Positions 1 to 10,129 of a stretch of DNA of 64,000 nucleotides are shown here, piece by piece. The position numbers and the translations under genes were made by a program. Source of the stretch: Candidatus Pantoea haifensis (GTDB lineage: Bacteria > Pseudomonadota > Gammaproteobacteria > Enterobacterales > Enterobacteriaceae); the NCBI GenBank assembly GCA_018842655.1, contig JAGTWN010000004.1:3410001-3474000 (forward strand). Reading direction: 5' to 3'. The notes beneath the pieces were generated by a model, which saw only the letters and a list, made by a program, of their open reading frames with translations, was not told the origin of the DNA and did no database searches. How positions within the stretch are numbered: position 1 is the stretch's first letter; every line of letters begins with the position of its first letter.

Positions 1-281
1 TGCCTGCCAGCATTCAGCAAGGGCACAGCATGGGCCAGCGCAAGGATATCATTCAGTTATCGGGTGAAAATCTGGCGGCCGGTCTGAACGGCAACACCTT
101 TATGCTGTTTGCGGCTGATGAAAAAAGCACTGACGCGGTGATGAAAAATCCTTTTCTGGCACAAACGCCAGCAGTGAAAAACAAGCAGGTGTATGCGCTG
201 GGGCTGGATTCTTTCCGCCTTGATTACTACAGCGCCAGCAACTTGCTGGCGCGTCTTGAGCAGTTGTTTGTTAAATCATGA
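1..281 (+). CDS. fepB: Ferric enterobactin ABC transporter periplasmic binding protein, C-terminal part
   Basis: Only the last 93 or so codons are in the window (reading frame from base 3); the start lies to the left. The product is the periplasmic protein that hands ferric enterobactin to FepD/FepG. The visible part contains the segment [15 protein letters not shown] followed by [15 protein letters not shown] and a tail ending in LEQLFVKS, typical of the C-terminal lobe of FepB. It runs convergently into entS, and the two stop codons overlap by six bases, the same convergent arrangement as in E. coli. The entCEBAH genes would be expected further left but cannot be seen. Identification rests on similarity from memory plus the surrounding cluster. 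Confidence 0.9.
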   Translation, partial: PASIQQGHSMGQRKDIIQLSGENLAAGLNGNTFMLFAADEKSTDAVMKNPFLAQTPAVKNKQVYALGLDSFRLDYYSASNLLARLEQLFVKS

Positions 282-1526
282 TGTCTGTTGCGCCAGCGGG
301 GTTGCTGGCGTCTGATAACGGCGCAGGCGGCCCATTATCAACCACATGAGAATACCCAACAGCGCGGCAGCGAAACCAAACAGACTTGCCGCCTGTTGGG
401 GTTGCAGCAACGATCCCATTGCGCCAATCACTGCTGCGCCAATGGCATCACCCGTGACGTTCTGCGCGGTCCATAAGCTATTAATGCGACCCAGTAAGGC
501 ATCCGGCGTCAGGGTTTGAATCATCGAATATTGCACCAGACTGTTAATCGCACTGAAGTAGCCAAACGCCACTAAACAGGCCAGTCCTGATTCATAGCCT
601 GGCATCAGGCTGAACAGGCCCAGCGCCATAAAAGCAGCCACGGCACTTGCCAGTATCAGTATGCCGGGACGCGACGCCTGTGCCAGCCGACCGCTGGTTA
701 ACGCACCCACAGCTGCACCCAGCGGCACCGCAGCATACATCAGACCAAGCCGCTCCAGATCAACCTGCCAGTGCGGTGCCAGGGCGGGATAAAGCACGCG
801 TACCGCGCTCGCCAGAGTCACTAATGCGCCAATTAATGCCACCATGCCAACAACCGGGCTGGCAAACAGAAACTGTACGCCCGTGGCTAACGCTTTAAGC
901 GGATGTTCGCGCGGCTGCGGCGGTGGTGGCATTACCGGTAATTTCAACAAGGTTAATACGGTGAGCAGCGTACCGAAGGCGGTCAAACCGTAATTCCACG
1001 CGACGCTCCCGTGCGCAATCACCAGGCCAGCAATCGCGGGGGACAGGATCGAGCCGAAGCGCACGGTAAGCATGGTGATAGCGCCCGCTTTCATGATGTT
1101 TTCGCGCCCGACCAGGGCTGGAGTGGCAGCCAGCAAAGCCGTAACGCCAATCGCGCCAAAAAAGCCATCCCACAACCCCAGCACAAACACCGCAATAACT
1201 GAAGGTTCAGGTAATAACGCATTAACACACAGCGCGACAAAACCTAATCCGCAGGTGGAACGCGCAAATAAAATAAGCCGACGGCGTTCATAGCGATCGG
1301 CCAGCACGCCACCGGTCAGCAGACCGATAAACATGCCCGCACCTGCCAGCGTTACTGATAAGCCTACCAGCATCGGCGAATGCGTCAGTTGCTGAATTTG
1401 CACCGGAACGGCGACGGCTAACATGCCGAGTGCGACAATTGAAATAAAGCGAGCAATAAACACAGCGCGAAAATCGGGGTGCGTTTTAAGCAGGCTGAGA
1501 TCGATAAACCAGGAGGGTTTGTTCAT
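276..1526 (-). CDS. entS: Enterobactin exporter EntS (MFS)
   Basis: A 416-residue major facilitator transporter that exports enterobactin across the inner membrane. The N-terminus ([20 protein letters not shown]) and the loop [18 protein letters not shown], the MFS motif between TM2 and TM3, match EntS closely. Hydrophobic segments consistent with about 12 helices run through the protein, with a central [11 protein letters not shown] linker between the two six-helix halves. Length equals the E. coli protein (416). A good ribosome site (GGAGG read on the minus strand) lies just before the ATG at 1526. It is divergent from fepD over a Fur box and convergent with fepB. Very likely iron-repressed through that shared box (inference). 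Confidence 0.96.
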   Translation of the reverse strand: MNKPSWFIDLSLLKTHPDFRAVFIARFISIVALGMLAVAVPVQIQQLTHSPMLVGLSVTLAGAGMFIGLLTGGVLADRYERRRLILFARSTCGLGFVALCVNALLPEPSVIAVFVLGLWDGFFGAIGVTALLAATPALVGRENIMKAGAITMLTVRFGSILSPAIAGLVIAHGSVAWNYGLTAFGTLLTVLTLLKLPVMPPPPQPREHPLKALATGVQFLFASPVVGMVALIGALVTLASAVRVLYPALAPHWQVDLERLGLMYAAVPLGAAVGALTSGRLAQASRPGILILASAVAAFMALGLFSLMPGYESGLACLVAFGYFSAINSLVQYSMIQTLTPDALLGRINSLWTAQNVTGDAIGAAVIGAMGSLLQPQQAASLFGFAAALLGILMWLIMGRLRRYQTPATPLAQQTS

Positions 1527-1604
1527 TTATTCGCCTTTAGATGCTGATTTTCCTCGCCATACAGCGAATAACTCATGGTAACATACAAAAATAAGAGTAA
1601 TAAC

Positions 1605-1623
1605 GATAACAAGTATCATTATC
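1605..1623. promoter_or_regulatory. Fur box between entS and fepD
   Basis: GATAACAAGTATCATTATC matches the 19-bp Fur consensus GATAATGATAATCATTATC at 15 of 19 positions. It sits in the 145-bp divergent gap, where Fur would control both entS and fepDGC. A second overlapping, weaker AT-rich half-site precedes it. Confidence 0.8.
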
Positions 1624-1671
1624 AAAGTGACTTGCCCGCAGTGTCGTTGAACAGTGAAGGTTTACTACGTT

Positions 1672-2661
1672 ATGCGCCAACTCTATGCGATAGCAGGTTC
1701 AGGGATGCTGCTGTTGCTTCTTCTTGTGCTCAGTTTGATGCTGGGTGCAAAACCGATCGCTTTCCACGATGTTACGCACGCCCTGCTTGCCAGTTGCAGC
1801 AGTGCGGATTGCGTAATCGTACGTGAAGCGCGTTTACCTCGCACCTTAGCGGGCTTACTGGCGGGCATGGCGTTAGGGCTGGCCGGTGCGTTAATGCAAA
1901 GCCTGACGCGCAATCCCCTTGCCGATCCAGGCATTCTTGGCGTTAACGCTGGTGCCGGATTTGCGGTGGTGATGGGTATTGCGCTGTTTGGCGCAGATTC
2001 GCCGATCGACTGGCTCGGCTTTGCTTTTGCCGGTGCGCTGCTTGCTTCGCTGCTGGTTGCGTTAACCGGTGCACTGGGCGGCGGCCGCGTCAATCCGGTT
2101 CGTTTGACCCTGGCTGGCGTGGCGCTGGGCGCGGTGCTGGAAGGACTGACCTCGGGTTTATCGCTTCTCAATCCTGACATTTACGATCACCTGCGTTTCT
2201 GGCACAGCGGCTCGCTGGATATTCGGAGCTTTGCCATTCTGCGCACCACCTTTCCCGCCGTGCTCATCGGCAGCGTGCTGGCACTGCTGCTGGCGCGCTC
2301 TTTAAACAGCCTGAGCATGGGTGGGGATATGGCAACCGCGCTCGGTACTCAGGTCGTACGCACCCAACTCACCGGATTATTAGCGATTGCGCTGTTGAGC
2401 GGTGCTGCCACGGCTACTGTTGGCCCTGTTGCCTTCGTTGGCTTAATGGCGCCACATCTTGTACGCGCGCTGACAGGAAACGATCACCGCTGGCTGCTGC
2501 CAGGGACGTTGCTGATGACGCCTTGTCTGTTACTGGCTGCGGATATTTTTGGCCGCATCGCTGTGCCGGGCGAACTGCGCGTTTCCATTGTGACAGCGAT
2601 TCTCGGTGCGCCAGTGTTGATTGTGCTGGTACGGCGTAAGTCGGGAAGAGGGCAGGTATGA
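1672..2661 (+). CDS. fepD: Ferric enterobactin ABC transporter permease FepD
   Basis: Inner-membrane permease of the BtuC/FecCD family; with FepG it forms the channel for ferric enterobactin. The conserved block RLPRTLAGLLAGMALGLAGALMQ, cut here by family knowledge into the RLPR motif and following helix, is present, as are RNPLADPGILGVNAGA and the late ABC-contact region GPVAFVGLMAPHLVR. About 330 residues, usual for the family. I prefer the ATG at 1672, preceded by GAAGG; an in-frame GTG at 1654 without an obvious ribosome site would add six residues. It overlaps fepG by four bases (ATGA), so translation is probably coupled. Confidence 0.95.
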   Translation: MRQLYAIAGSGMLLLLLLVLSLMLGAKPIAFHDVTHALLASCSSADCVIVREARLPRTLAGLLAGMALGLAGALMQSLTRNPLADPGILGVNAGAGFAVVMGIALFGADSPIDWLGFAFAGALLASLLVALTGALGGGRVNPVRLTLAGVALGAVLEGLTSGLSLLNPDIYDHLRFWHSGSLDIRSFAILRTTFPAVLIGSVLALLLARSLNSLSMGGDMATALGTQVVRTQLTGLLAIALLSGAATATVGPVAFVGLMAPHLVRALTGNDHRWLLPGTLLMTPCLLLAADIFGRIAVPGELRVSIVTAILGAPVLIVLVRRKSGRGQV

Positions 2662-3638
2662 ATCGGGTGGCGATAAACAGTTTCGCCCTGCTGCTGGCCT
2701 GTGCGCTGCTGGCTTTTTTCGGTGTGACGCGTGGCACATTACCGGTTTCGGCAGAGCAGCTATGGCAGGTTATCAACGGCGAGGCGGCGCGCAATATCCA
2801 GCTTATTGTGGTTGAGTGGCGCCTGCCGCGCGTGCTGATGGCGCTGCTGATTGGTGCCGCTCTGGGAGTGAGCGGTGCGATTTTTCAGTCACTGCTGCGT
2901 AATCCGTTGGGCAGCCCGGATATCCTTGGATTCAATACCGGCGCTTACAGCGGTGTACTGGTGGCGCTGGTGCTGTTTCAGCAAAATATTGAAGGCATGA
3001 CGCTGGCTGCGCTGCTGGGCGGATTAGCCACCGCAGGCGTCGTATATCTGTTCGCCTGGCGTAACGGCGTTAATACTTTTCGTCTGATTATCGTCGGCAT
3101 TAGCGTACGGGCGCTGCTGATGGCGCTGAACAGTTGGCTGATTATCAGCGCCTCCCTGGAAGCCGCGCTCAGTGCTGGCTTGTGGAGCGCCGGATCGCTT
3201 AATGGCATCACCTGGGCAAAAACCAGGCCGGTGATCGTTGTGCTGCTACTGGCACTGTTTGCCACAACGCTGTTAGCGCGACGTATGCGCCTGCTGGAGA
3301 TGGGAGATGATACCGCGTGCGCCCTGGGCGTACCGGTTGAGCGCAGCCGCATCTGGCTGATGCTGGCTGGCGTGATATTAACGGCTGCGTCAACTGCGCT
3401 GGTTGGGCCGATCTCATTCGTTGCGCTGCTGGCACCGCAAATTGCTCGTCGCCTGTGCGGTGGCGTTAAGGGCGCGTTACCCATGGCCGCGTTGTGCGGT
3501 GCGCTGTTACTTACGGCAGCAGATTACGCAGCACAGCACTTTTTTCTGCCTTATCAATTGCCGGTTGGCGTCATCACGGTCAGCCTTGGCGGAATTTATC
3601 TGATCGCTTTACTGGTGCGGGAGGCGCGACGCCAATGA
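2658..3638 (+). CDS. fepG: Ferric enterobactin ABC transporter permease FepG
   Basis: Second FecCD-type permease of the enterobactin importer, 326 residues. It shows the family blocks WRLPRVLMALLIGAALGVSG, RNPLGSPDILGFNTGAYSGV and GPISFVALLAPQIARRLCGG in the usual order, with about ten hydrophobic segments between them. It starts inside the end of fepD (ATGA overlap) and its stop overlaps the fepC start in the same way, so the three genes form a tight coupled operon fepD-fepG-fepC. The order matches E. coli. Paralogous to fepD, but the family pairs D and G by position and length, which supports the assignment. Confidence 0.95.
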   Translation: MNRVAINSFALLLACALLAFFGVTRGTLPVSAEQLWQVINGEAARNIQLIVVEWRLPRVLMALLIGAALGVSGAIFQSLLRNPLGSPDILGFNTGAYSGVLVALVLFQQNIEGMTLAALLGGLATAGVVYLFAWRNGVNTFRLIIVGISVRALLMALNSWLIISASLEAALSAGLWSAGSLNGITWAKTRPVIVVLLLALFATTLLARRMRLLEMGDDTACALGVPVERSRIWLMLAGVILTAASTALVGPISFVALLAPQIARRLCGGVKGALPMAALCGALLLTAADYAAQHFFLPYQLPVGVITVSLGGIYLIALLVREARRQ

Positions 3639-4435
3639 CAGTAACTTCACGGCTCCAGGGTGACGCAATGACGCTCGGCTACGATAAAAAAATCGTGGCG
3701 GAAAATCTGTCAGTGACGATACCCGATGGCGAAATGACGGTGATCATCGGGCCAAATGCGTGTGGAAAATCAACGCTTTTACGCACGCTGAGCCGCCTGG
3801 CCGCGCCGTTAAAAGGGCAGGTACTGCTGGACGGTGAAGCTATCGCCCGCTACGCCACGAAAGAGGTGGCGCGCCGTTTAGGTTTGTTGCCGCAAAGCTC
3901 TAATGCGCCTGCCGGTATTAGCGTCAGTGAACTGGTGGCGCGTGGTCGCTATCCGCATCAGTCATTGTTTGGTCGCTGGCGCGATGAAGATGAAGCGGCG
4001 GTTCAGGAAGCGATGCTGGCAACCGGTGTCGCGGACATCGCCAGTCAGCAGGTTGATACCCTTTCTGGCGGACAGCGTCAGCGCGTATGGATTGCAATGG
4101 TCCTGGCGCAACAAACGCCGCTTCTGCTGCTGGATGAGCCGACAACCTGGCTGGACATTACACACCAGATTGAACTGCTGGAGCTGATGCAGGATTTGAA
4201 TCAGCAGCATGGCCGCACGCTGGTCGTGGTATTGCACGATCTCAATCAGGCCTGCCGTTACGCGACCCATTTGATTGCCATGCGCCACGGCAAGATTATT
4301 GCTGAAGGGAAACCGAGTGAAATCGTTACGCCCGCGCTAATCGAATCGATTTATGGTCTGCGCTGCGTCATTGTTGACGATCCCGTGGCGCACACACCGA
4401 TGATTGTGCCGCTGGGCCGACAGCATGCAGGCTAG
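3635..4435 (+). CDS. fepC: Ferric enterobactin ABC transporter ATPase FepC
   Basis: Cytoplasmic ATPase that powers FepDG. A 266-residue protein with Walker A GPNACGKST at residues 39-47, ABC signature LSGGQRQR near 143, Walker B LLLLDEPT near 165 and the switch histidine in VVLHDLNQACRYA. I place the start at the ATG at 3635, which overlaps the fepG stop by four bases; a longer upstream frame exists but would lie inside fepG. Downstream, fepC converges on entF with a strong hairpin between them. E. coli has fepE at this junction; there is no fepE here. Confidence 0.95.
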   Translation: MTVTSRLQGDAMTLGYDKKIVAENLSVTIPDGEMTVIIGPNACGKSTLLRTLSRLAAPLKGQVLLDGEAIARYATKEVARRLGLLPQSSNAPAGISVSELVARGRYPHQSLFGRWRDEDEAAVQEAMLATGVADIASQQVDTLSGGQRQRVWIAMVLAQQTPLLLLDEPTTWLDITHQIELLELMQDLNQQHGRTLVVVLHDLNQACRYATHLIAMRHGKIIAEGKPSEIVTPALIESIYGLRCVIVDDPVAHTPMIVPLGRQHAG

Positions 4436-4448
4436 CCTGTGCGCCTGT

Positions 4449-4481
4449 CCCGGCCTTTACCCTGAATGAGTAAGGGCCGGG
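4449..4481. terminator. Hairpin between convergent fepC and entF
   Basis: CCCGGCCTTTAC (4449-4460) pairs with GTAAGGGCCGGG (4470-4481) in a 12-bp stem with one G-U pair and a nine-base loop. Outer arms GTGCG (4439-4443) and CGCAC (4486-4490) can extend it. There is no clear T tract, so termination strength is uncertain, but position between two convergent stop codons fits a two-way terminator. Confidence 0.5.
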
Positions 4482-4496
4482 AAGACGCACGGTAAC

Positions 4497-7400
4497 TTAA
4501 AACTCAGCCAGCAACTGCTGCAAACGTGGACCAATTTGCTCAAACATGCGCGGTGAAATAATATCGACGTGCGCGCAATCTACTGGCCAGATGTCCAGTT
4601 CAGCCACATAGGGCGACCAGGCACGGCGTGCATCCTGGCCAGGTTGCTGAGTCTGCTCTGCAAGAAATAGCGTGGCGCGACCGTTGAAGCGGGCACTGCG
4701 CGCCGTGGCTAACAGGCGCACCGAACTGGCGTAGTTAGCTTCGATAGTATTGAACATCGCTTCCATCCCTTCGCCAGCCTGCTGCCGTTGTGCAGCGATA
4801 AACTGTTCGCGCTCACGGTTTACCTCTGCCAGCACCGCCGGATCCAGTACATTTTCGCCGCGTTTCTCATCCCAGTTCTGCGTTTCTGGTGGCCAGGTGT
4901 CGAGTAAGCCCAGGAAGGCAACCTCTTCCCTAAAGCGTCCAGCCGCGCCGCGATCCCTGAGCCAGGGTGCCGCCCAGGAGTAGCCGATAAAATAGTAAGG
5001 CCCGTGCGGTTGCTGTTGACGCAGCGTGGCCAGATGCGCATCACATACGGCATCAAGATGCTGTGCCTGATTAAGCGGGCTGCTGAGATCAGGCGACTGA
5101 ATGCCCACCAGTGACCAGCGCGCATCCAGATAGCGTTGTAACACGCTGAACTGCCAGGCAAAGCCAGAGGCGGGATGGAAGCAGAACAGGGTTGGGCCAT
5201 CGCCTTTACGCAGCGGTAGCACAGCTTCAAACCCTGCCTGTCCGGCGTCATCGCCACTGCTTAACAGGGTGGCGAGTTTTTCAACAGTGGAGGCCACCAT
5301 GATTTGCCCGACGGACACCGGCAGGTTCAGGCTGCGTCTCAACTGTGCTGCCAGGCGCATGGCTAACAACGAGTGACCGCCCAGGGCGAAAAAATCATCC
5401 TGTGCGCTGATGCTTTCACGCTCCAGCAGCGCGGAAAAGGCAGCGGCCAGCGTAGTTTCTAATCCAGGATGGGGTGCCCGTCCCGCTTCCACTGCACGGC
5501 TTTGCGGCAACGGCAGTGCTTTGCGATCCAGCTTGCCGTTGCTGCTGAGCGGAAACGCCTCAAGCTGGACAAAAGCCACCGGCACCATATGAGCGGGCAA
5601 CTGTGCCGCGAGGGCATTGCGCAGGGCATCGCCGTCAATTGGCTGGTCGGCAATGAGATAGCCAACCAGCTGACGCGCATCGCCCTGCTGCGCTGCGCTG
5701 CCACCCAGCACCGCCGCATGGGTTACGGCTTGCTGAATGCCAGGTAAAGCCGCCAGCGCATGATCAATTTCATTCAGTTCAATACGTTGCCCACGGATCT
5801 TCAGCTGATCGTCACTGCGACCCAGATATTCCACCGCACCGTTTGGCAGCCAGCGGGCCACATCCCCTGTGCGGTACATGCGCGTACCATCACCGTAAGG
5901 ATCGGCGACAAAGCGGCTGGCCGTCAGATCGGGACGATCGAGATAACCCTGTGCTAACTGCACGCCGGTCAGGTAAAGGTCGCCCGCTACTCCGGGTGGC
6001 ACGGGCTGTAAGCGAGCATCCAGAATGCGTAATCCCGTATTCCAGACCGGGAAGCCAATCGGCACGCTGGCCCCCTCCACGGCGGCCAGTTCCGGCCCAA
6101 AAGCGGGATAATAACTGACATCCACCGCAGCTTCGGTTGGCCCGTAAAGATTATGCAGTTCAACCTGAGTCAGGGTTTGCCACTCACGCGATAAGTCGGT
6201 GGGCAGTGCTTCACCGCTGCAAAAAACGCGACGCAGGCTGGCGCAGCGCGCCACGGCATCGGCATCCTGTAGTGAGGCAACAAACGCCGCCAGCATTGAC
6301 GGAACGAAATGCGTTGTGGTGATGCGATAATGGTCAAACAGCTGTTGCAGTGCTTCTGGATCGCGATGAGCTTCCGGCGGAGCCATAACCAACTGCGCGC
6401 CCACCATAAGCGGCCAGAAAAACTCCCATACTGAAACGTCGAAGCTGCTCGGGGTTTTTGTAAAACCACATCGTCAGCGGCAAGCGGATAGTGATTCTGC
6501 ATCCATAACAGGCGATTGACGATTGCTTCATGGCCCACCAGTACGCCTTTCGGGCGGCCCGTCGAGCCAGAGGTGTAGATAATGTACGCGCCATCCTGCG
6601 GACGCGGTGTCTGCGTCATCTCCTCTGTGACCGACGTGAGCAGCGCGTCGTAAAATAGCGGTGCGACTGGCGAAATGGCGGTTAAACGATCGGCCAAATC
6701 ACGACAGGTGATGAGCATTTTGGGCGCAGCATCTTCCAGCATCATGTGCAGGCGATCGTCCGGATAGCCGGTATCCAGCGGTAAATAGGCCGCACCCACG
6801 CTGACGATAGCCTGTAACGCCAGCGACAGAAATACCGATCGCGGCAGCGCCACGGCAACAATATCACCGCGCTGCACGCCCTTAGCGAGGAGGTGTTGCG
6901 CCAGCGCCTGCACCTGTTGCTGCATCTGCTGGTAGTTGAGGTTATGTCGGGCATCTGCCAGTGCCGGCGCATCTGGTGTGCGCTGTGCCTGCTGGCGCAG
7001 CAGGCTGCTCAGGGTTTCAGCCGGTAGCGGGACGTGGGTTTGATTGATTTCAGCCAGTTGTTGATGCTCTGCGGGCGTGAGCAGATCCAGCTCGCCACAG
7101 GCGGACTCTGGCCGCGCCGCTAACTGCGCCAGCAGCAGCGTAAAGCGGTCAACATGTTGTTTTAGCGTACTTTCACAGTAACGCTCTGCGTTAGCCAACA
7201 ATTCAAGGGTTAAGTCGCCTTGCTCGCTAATGTAGATGGCGATCTCAAGATCGCGCACCGGGCCGGAAGCCAGTTGATGGGTTATGCCTTCGATCCCGGC
7301 GAAATCGAGCTGGTAATCAAACATTTTCAAATTGATCACCGGACCATAAAGCGGATCGCCATCACCGAGGCGGCCCAGATCACGCTGTACCTGCTCGGCA

Positions 7401-8434
7401 TCGAAACGCTGGTGGCGACGCATCTTTTTCACTTCGGTGGCCAGTTGCGCTGCCAGCGCGCTTAAAGGCTGCGACGGATCGTAATGTATCGCCATCGGCA
7501 GCACGTTGATAACCGGACCGGTCGCGCACAGCGCAGCCGAGCCGATGCGGCGCATAAAAATGAAACCTGCCGCAAAATCATGTTGACCACTCAGGCGCGC
7601 CAGCCATAGCGCCACCAGCGCAAAAGCGGTGTCGGCGGCGCTGAGATGATGAGCCTGCGTATGCGATAACAGCGTCTGAAAACTAGCGCGATCCAACGCC
7701 AGCTCAAGCCGGATCAGATCGGTGCTGGCACTTTGTCCGGCCAGCGGTTGTGTCGATAACGAGGCAGGTGGCGGCAGTTGCGCCCCTTTTTCACGCCAGA
7801 ACTGGCGGTCACGCTGCCAGGTTGAAGAGGCCTGATAACGCTGATACTCCTCGACCACTTCACTGAACGGTACAAACGGTGTCGGTTGCGCGGTTTCGTT
7901 TCGCTGCCAGGCAGTGTAAAGATTAGCAATGCGGCGGGTAAGGGCGGTAAAGCTGAAGCCGTCAACCACTAAATGATGGTAACGCTGATACCAGTACCAG
8001 TGGCGATCGCCAAGGCGCATTAAACTGTGGTGCCACAGCGGGGCGCCACTCAAGACGCGAAGATCGCCTGACATATCTGTGCGCATCAGGGCACGTGCGG
8101 CGGCGGCGGGATCGGCTTCGTGGCGCAGATCGATCACCTCTGGCTCGCTAAAGGTCTGCGGCGCAGGCCACTGCTGTGGTTCGCCGTCCTGTTCGCCAAA
8201 GGCCATGTTCAGGGTATCAGCCTCTTTCATACCTGCAACAATGGCTTTCCCCAGCAATGCACTGTTTAACTCGCCGCGCAGCTCAATAAAGTGTGCCACC
8301 GCATAAGCGTTGTGATGTTTCGACAGTTGATCGGCGATCCAGATCCCGGGCTGTGCTGCCACCAGGGGCAGGGTGTGTTGTTCAGTGTGGTTTCGGCTCA
8401 TCAGGGACTCAGACATTGTCGCTCCGGTTTGCAT
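4497..8434 (-). CDS. entF: Enterobactin synthase component F (NRPS), reading frame interrupted
   Basis: Nonribosomal peptide synthetase that activates serine, joins it to dihydroxybenzoate and releases the cyclic trimer. Domains in order: condensation (RYHHLVVDGFS near residue 150), adenylation (IYTSGSTGRPKG near 620, then NLYGPTEAAVDVS), carrier (FFALGGHSLLAM near 1015; Ser carries the phosphopantetheine) and thioesterase (FCFHPASGFAW, then the Ser motif near 1150, ending near HVDIISP). The frame breaks at the A tract 6455-6459, where one base is missing. Three further single G/C losses at 4977-4978, 4955-4957 and 4928-4930 cancel each other and scramble about 17 residues; restoring them gives GYSLGGTLAQGIAARLDALG, the expected thioesterase motif. 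Corrected length is about 1313 residues (E. coli 1293). ATGs at 8434 and 8416 are possible starts. It overlaps ybdZ. Confidence 0.93.
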
Positions 8435-8630
8435 TATCAGTAACCGGACGGATGTCGTGCCAGTTTTCGTTCAACCAGTTCAGGCAGACTGCCTGCGGTT
8501 GCGGACCAAATACTGAGCGCCAACCCACAGGAAGCGCGTTAAAGGCAGGCCATAAGCTGTATTGCTGCTGGTCGTTTTGCAATACATGACAATCCTGTTG
8601 TGGATCATCAAACGGGTTCAGGTGTTGCAT
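8409..8630 (-). CDS. ybdZ: MbtH-like protein, EntF partner
   Basis: A 73-residue MbtH-family protein. It has the start motif NPFDDP, the SLWPAFNALPVGW block and a conserved WL..NW.DIRP tail, all hallmarks of the family. MbtH proteins bind the adenylation domain of their synthetase and help it fold or work; YbdZ does this for EntF in E. coli. The gene overlaps the entF start by 26 bases and follows fes, so fes-ybdZ-entF is one transcription unit. A GGAG ribosome site lies before the ATG at 8630. Confidence 0.93.
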   Translation of the reverse strand: MQHLNPFDDPQQDCHVLQNDQQQYSLWPAFNALPVGWRSVFGPQPQAVCLNWLNENWHDIRPVTDNANRSDNV

Positions 8631-8670
8631 GTCTGTCTCCTGCTCGTAGAGAACGAGTGAGATAAGCGAA

Positions 8671-9917
8671 TTACAGGTGTTGCCACATTGCTTTCAGTCC
8701 GTTCAGCAGGCCACCGCGCCAGCACAGCGCATCATGGCCACCTTCGACCGGGTAATAGCTGACCTGATGTCCGGCATCGGTCAGATTACCCTGAAGTTGT
8801 TGATTTGCGGCCAGAATCAGGCGTTCACGCCGTCCGGCTTCTAAGTAAAAATGACGTGGTGGCGCAGCGAGTAAACCTTGTTGTAACTGCTGGGGTAACC
8901 AGCCGTTGGCATTGCCGCGTTCTGGCCACCAGAAAGAGCCAGACAAACTGATTGCCGCGCCGAAAGTCTCTGGCCAGCTCAGGGTGGCGTACACCGCAGA
9001 TAAGCCGCCAAAGCTTTGTCCGGCAATCACCGTGCTGGCGGCTTCGCTGCGGTGCGCAGCCCACGTCTGTACCTGCGGCAATAGCTCTTCCTGGATCGCC
9101 AGCCAGAAATCAGCATTGCAGGTGAGCTCCTGCGTCCGGTGCTCGCGGTCGATTATATCGATCATGACATACACAGCCGGCGGCAACGCGCCTGCGTCGG
9201 TGAGTTGCTGTAACGGACCGGCAACGGGCATGCTGTTGGCCCAAAACTGTCCGTCTAACAACAGGGCGAGCGGGCGATTTTCCGGTTGCTCATCGCCTGT
9301 GGTGTAAATCCAGATCGCGCGTTGATTGCCCAGGCGATCGCTGCGCCAGAGATGTTGCTGTAGCGGTAAGCGTGGCGCACTCCCTTCGTCCACGGCGCGC
9401 CAGACCGCCTGATCGGGAGAATGCGGCAGTTGCAACGGCGAAACGCCCATGCCGCGTCCGCCGGACCAGCCGCGCAGGCGGTTAAGCGGGTCGATTTGTG
9501 CCAGAGGAAATTTATCGCGCCACCAGCTACGCAGTGCTTGCATATCAGGCTGGCCCTGAAAAGTATCCGACTGGCTGTCAGGCATCAGGCAATAACTGCC
9601 GCGCCAGGTGGCGGGCAACGTGGTTTGCCAAAACCAGACATCGGTTTCGGGTAAACGCGTTAAGGAGACAGGGTCAGCTTGCTGATGATGATCGGTGACA
9701 CCGGTAATATTGATCCAGACGCGCTGCGTCGATGAACGGGACTCATCGCCTTCCGGGTCGCGCCAAAAAACGTGACCTGACAATCACCGGTTTCACTGAT
9801 TTCAACAAAGGGTATGCCGCGTTGCTGCTGCTGCTGCCACCAGTGTTCATTGCCGGTCATTTCATTTAACCACGTCATACACGCCATTAGCCGATCGCTG
9901 CAAAGAGTTACTTTCAT
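8671..9917 (-). CDS. fes: Enterobactin esterase Fes, reading frame interrupted
   Basis: Cytoplasmic esterase that hydrolyses ferric enterobactin to release iron. The N-terminal part ends in CQVTFF and the rest continues as WRDPEGDES with RVWINITGVTDHHQ and RGSYCLMPD. The alpha/beta-hydrolase core has the nucleophile motif GQSFGG and the histidine in EGGHDALCWRGG near the C-terminus. One base is missing from the A tract at 9765-9770 (T tract on the coding strand); restoring it gives about 415 residues, close to the E. coli protein. The first gene of fes-ybdZ-entF, divergent from fepA over a Fur box. The ribosome site before the ATG at 9917 is weak. Confidence 0.93.
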
Positions 9918-9933
9918 GAATGTTATGAATAAT

Positions 9934-9952
9934 ACTATTGATAATTATTTTC
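9934..9952. promoter_or_regulatory. Fur box between fes and fepA
   Basis: ACTATTGATAATTATTTTC matches the 19-bp Fur consensus at 14 of 19 positions, with the central GATAAT intact. It lies in the 212-bp divergent gap between fes and fepA, where E. coli also has Fur-controlled divergent promoters. Confidence 0.7.
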
Positions 9953-10129
9953 ATTTGCAATAGGGTGTTTCCGCTCTACAGGGAGCGCGCGCGTTCCGTT
10001 TGCCGCATCTGCGCTTAATCAGCCTCTGAATACGGCTCGGTCAGATCTGGAATGCGTTACAGGCAAGGTTAACTACCTTTAACCGGCGCGCCAACCGCCC
10101 CTACGGTTGGCAATTCAGGAACCAAAACA

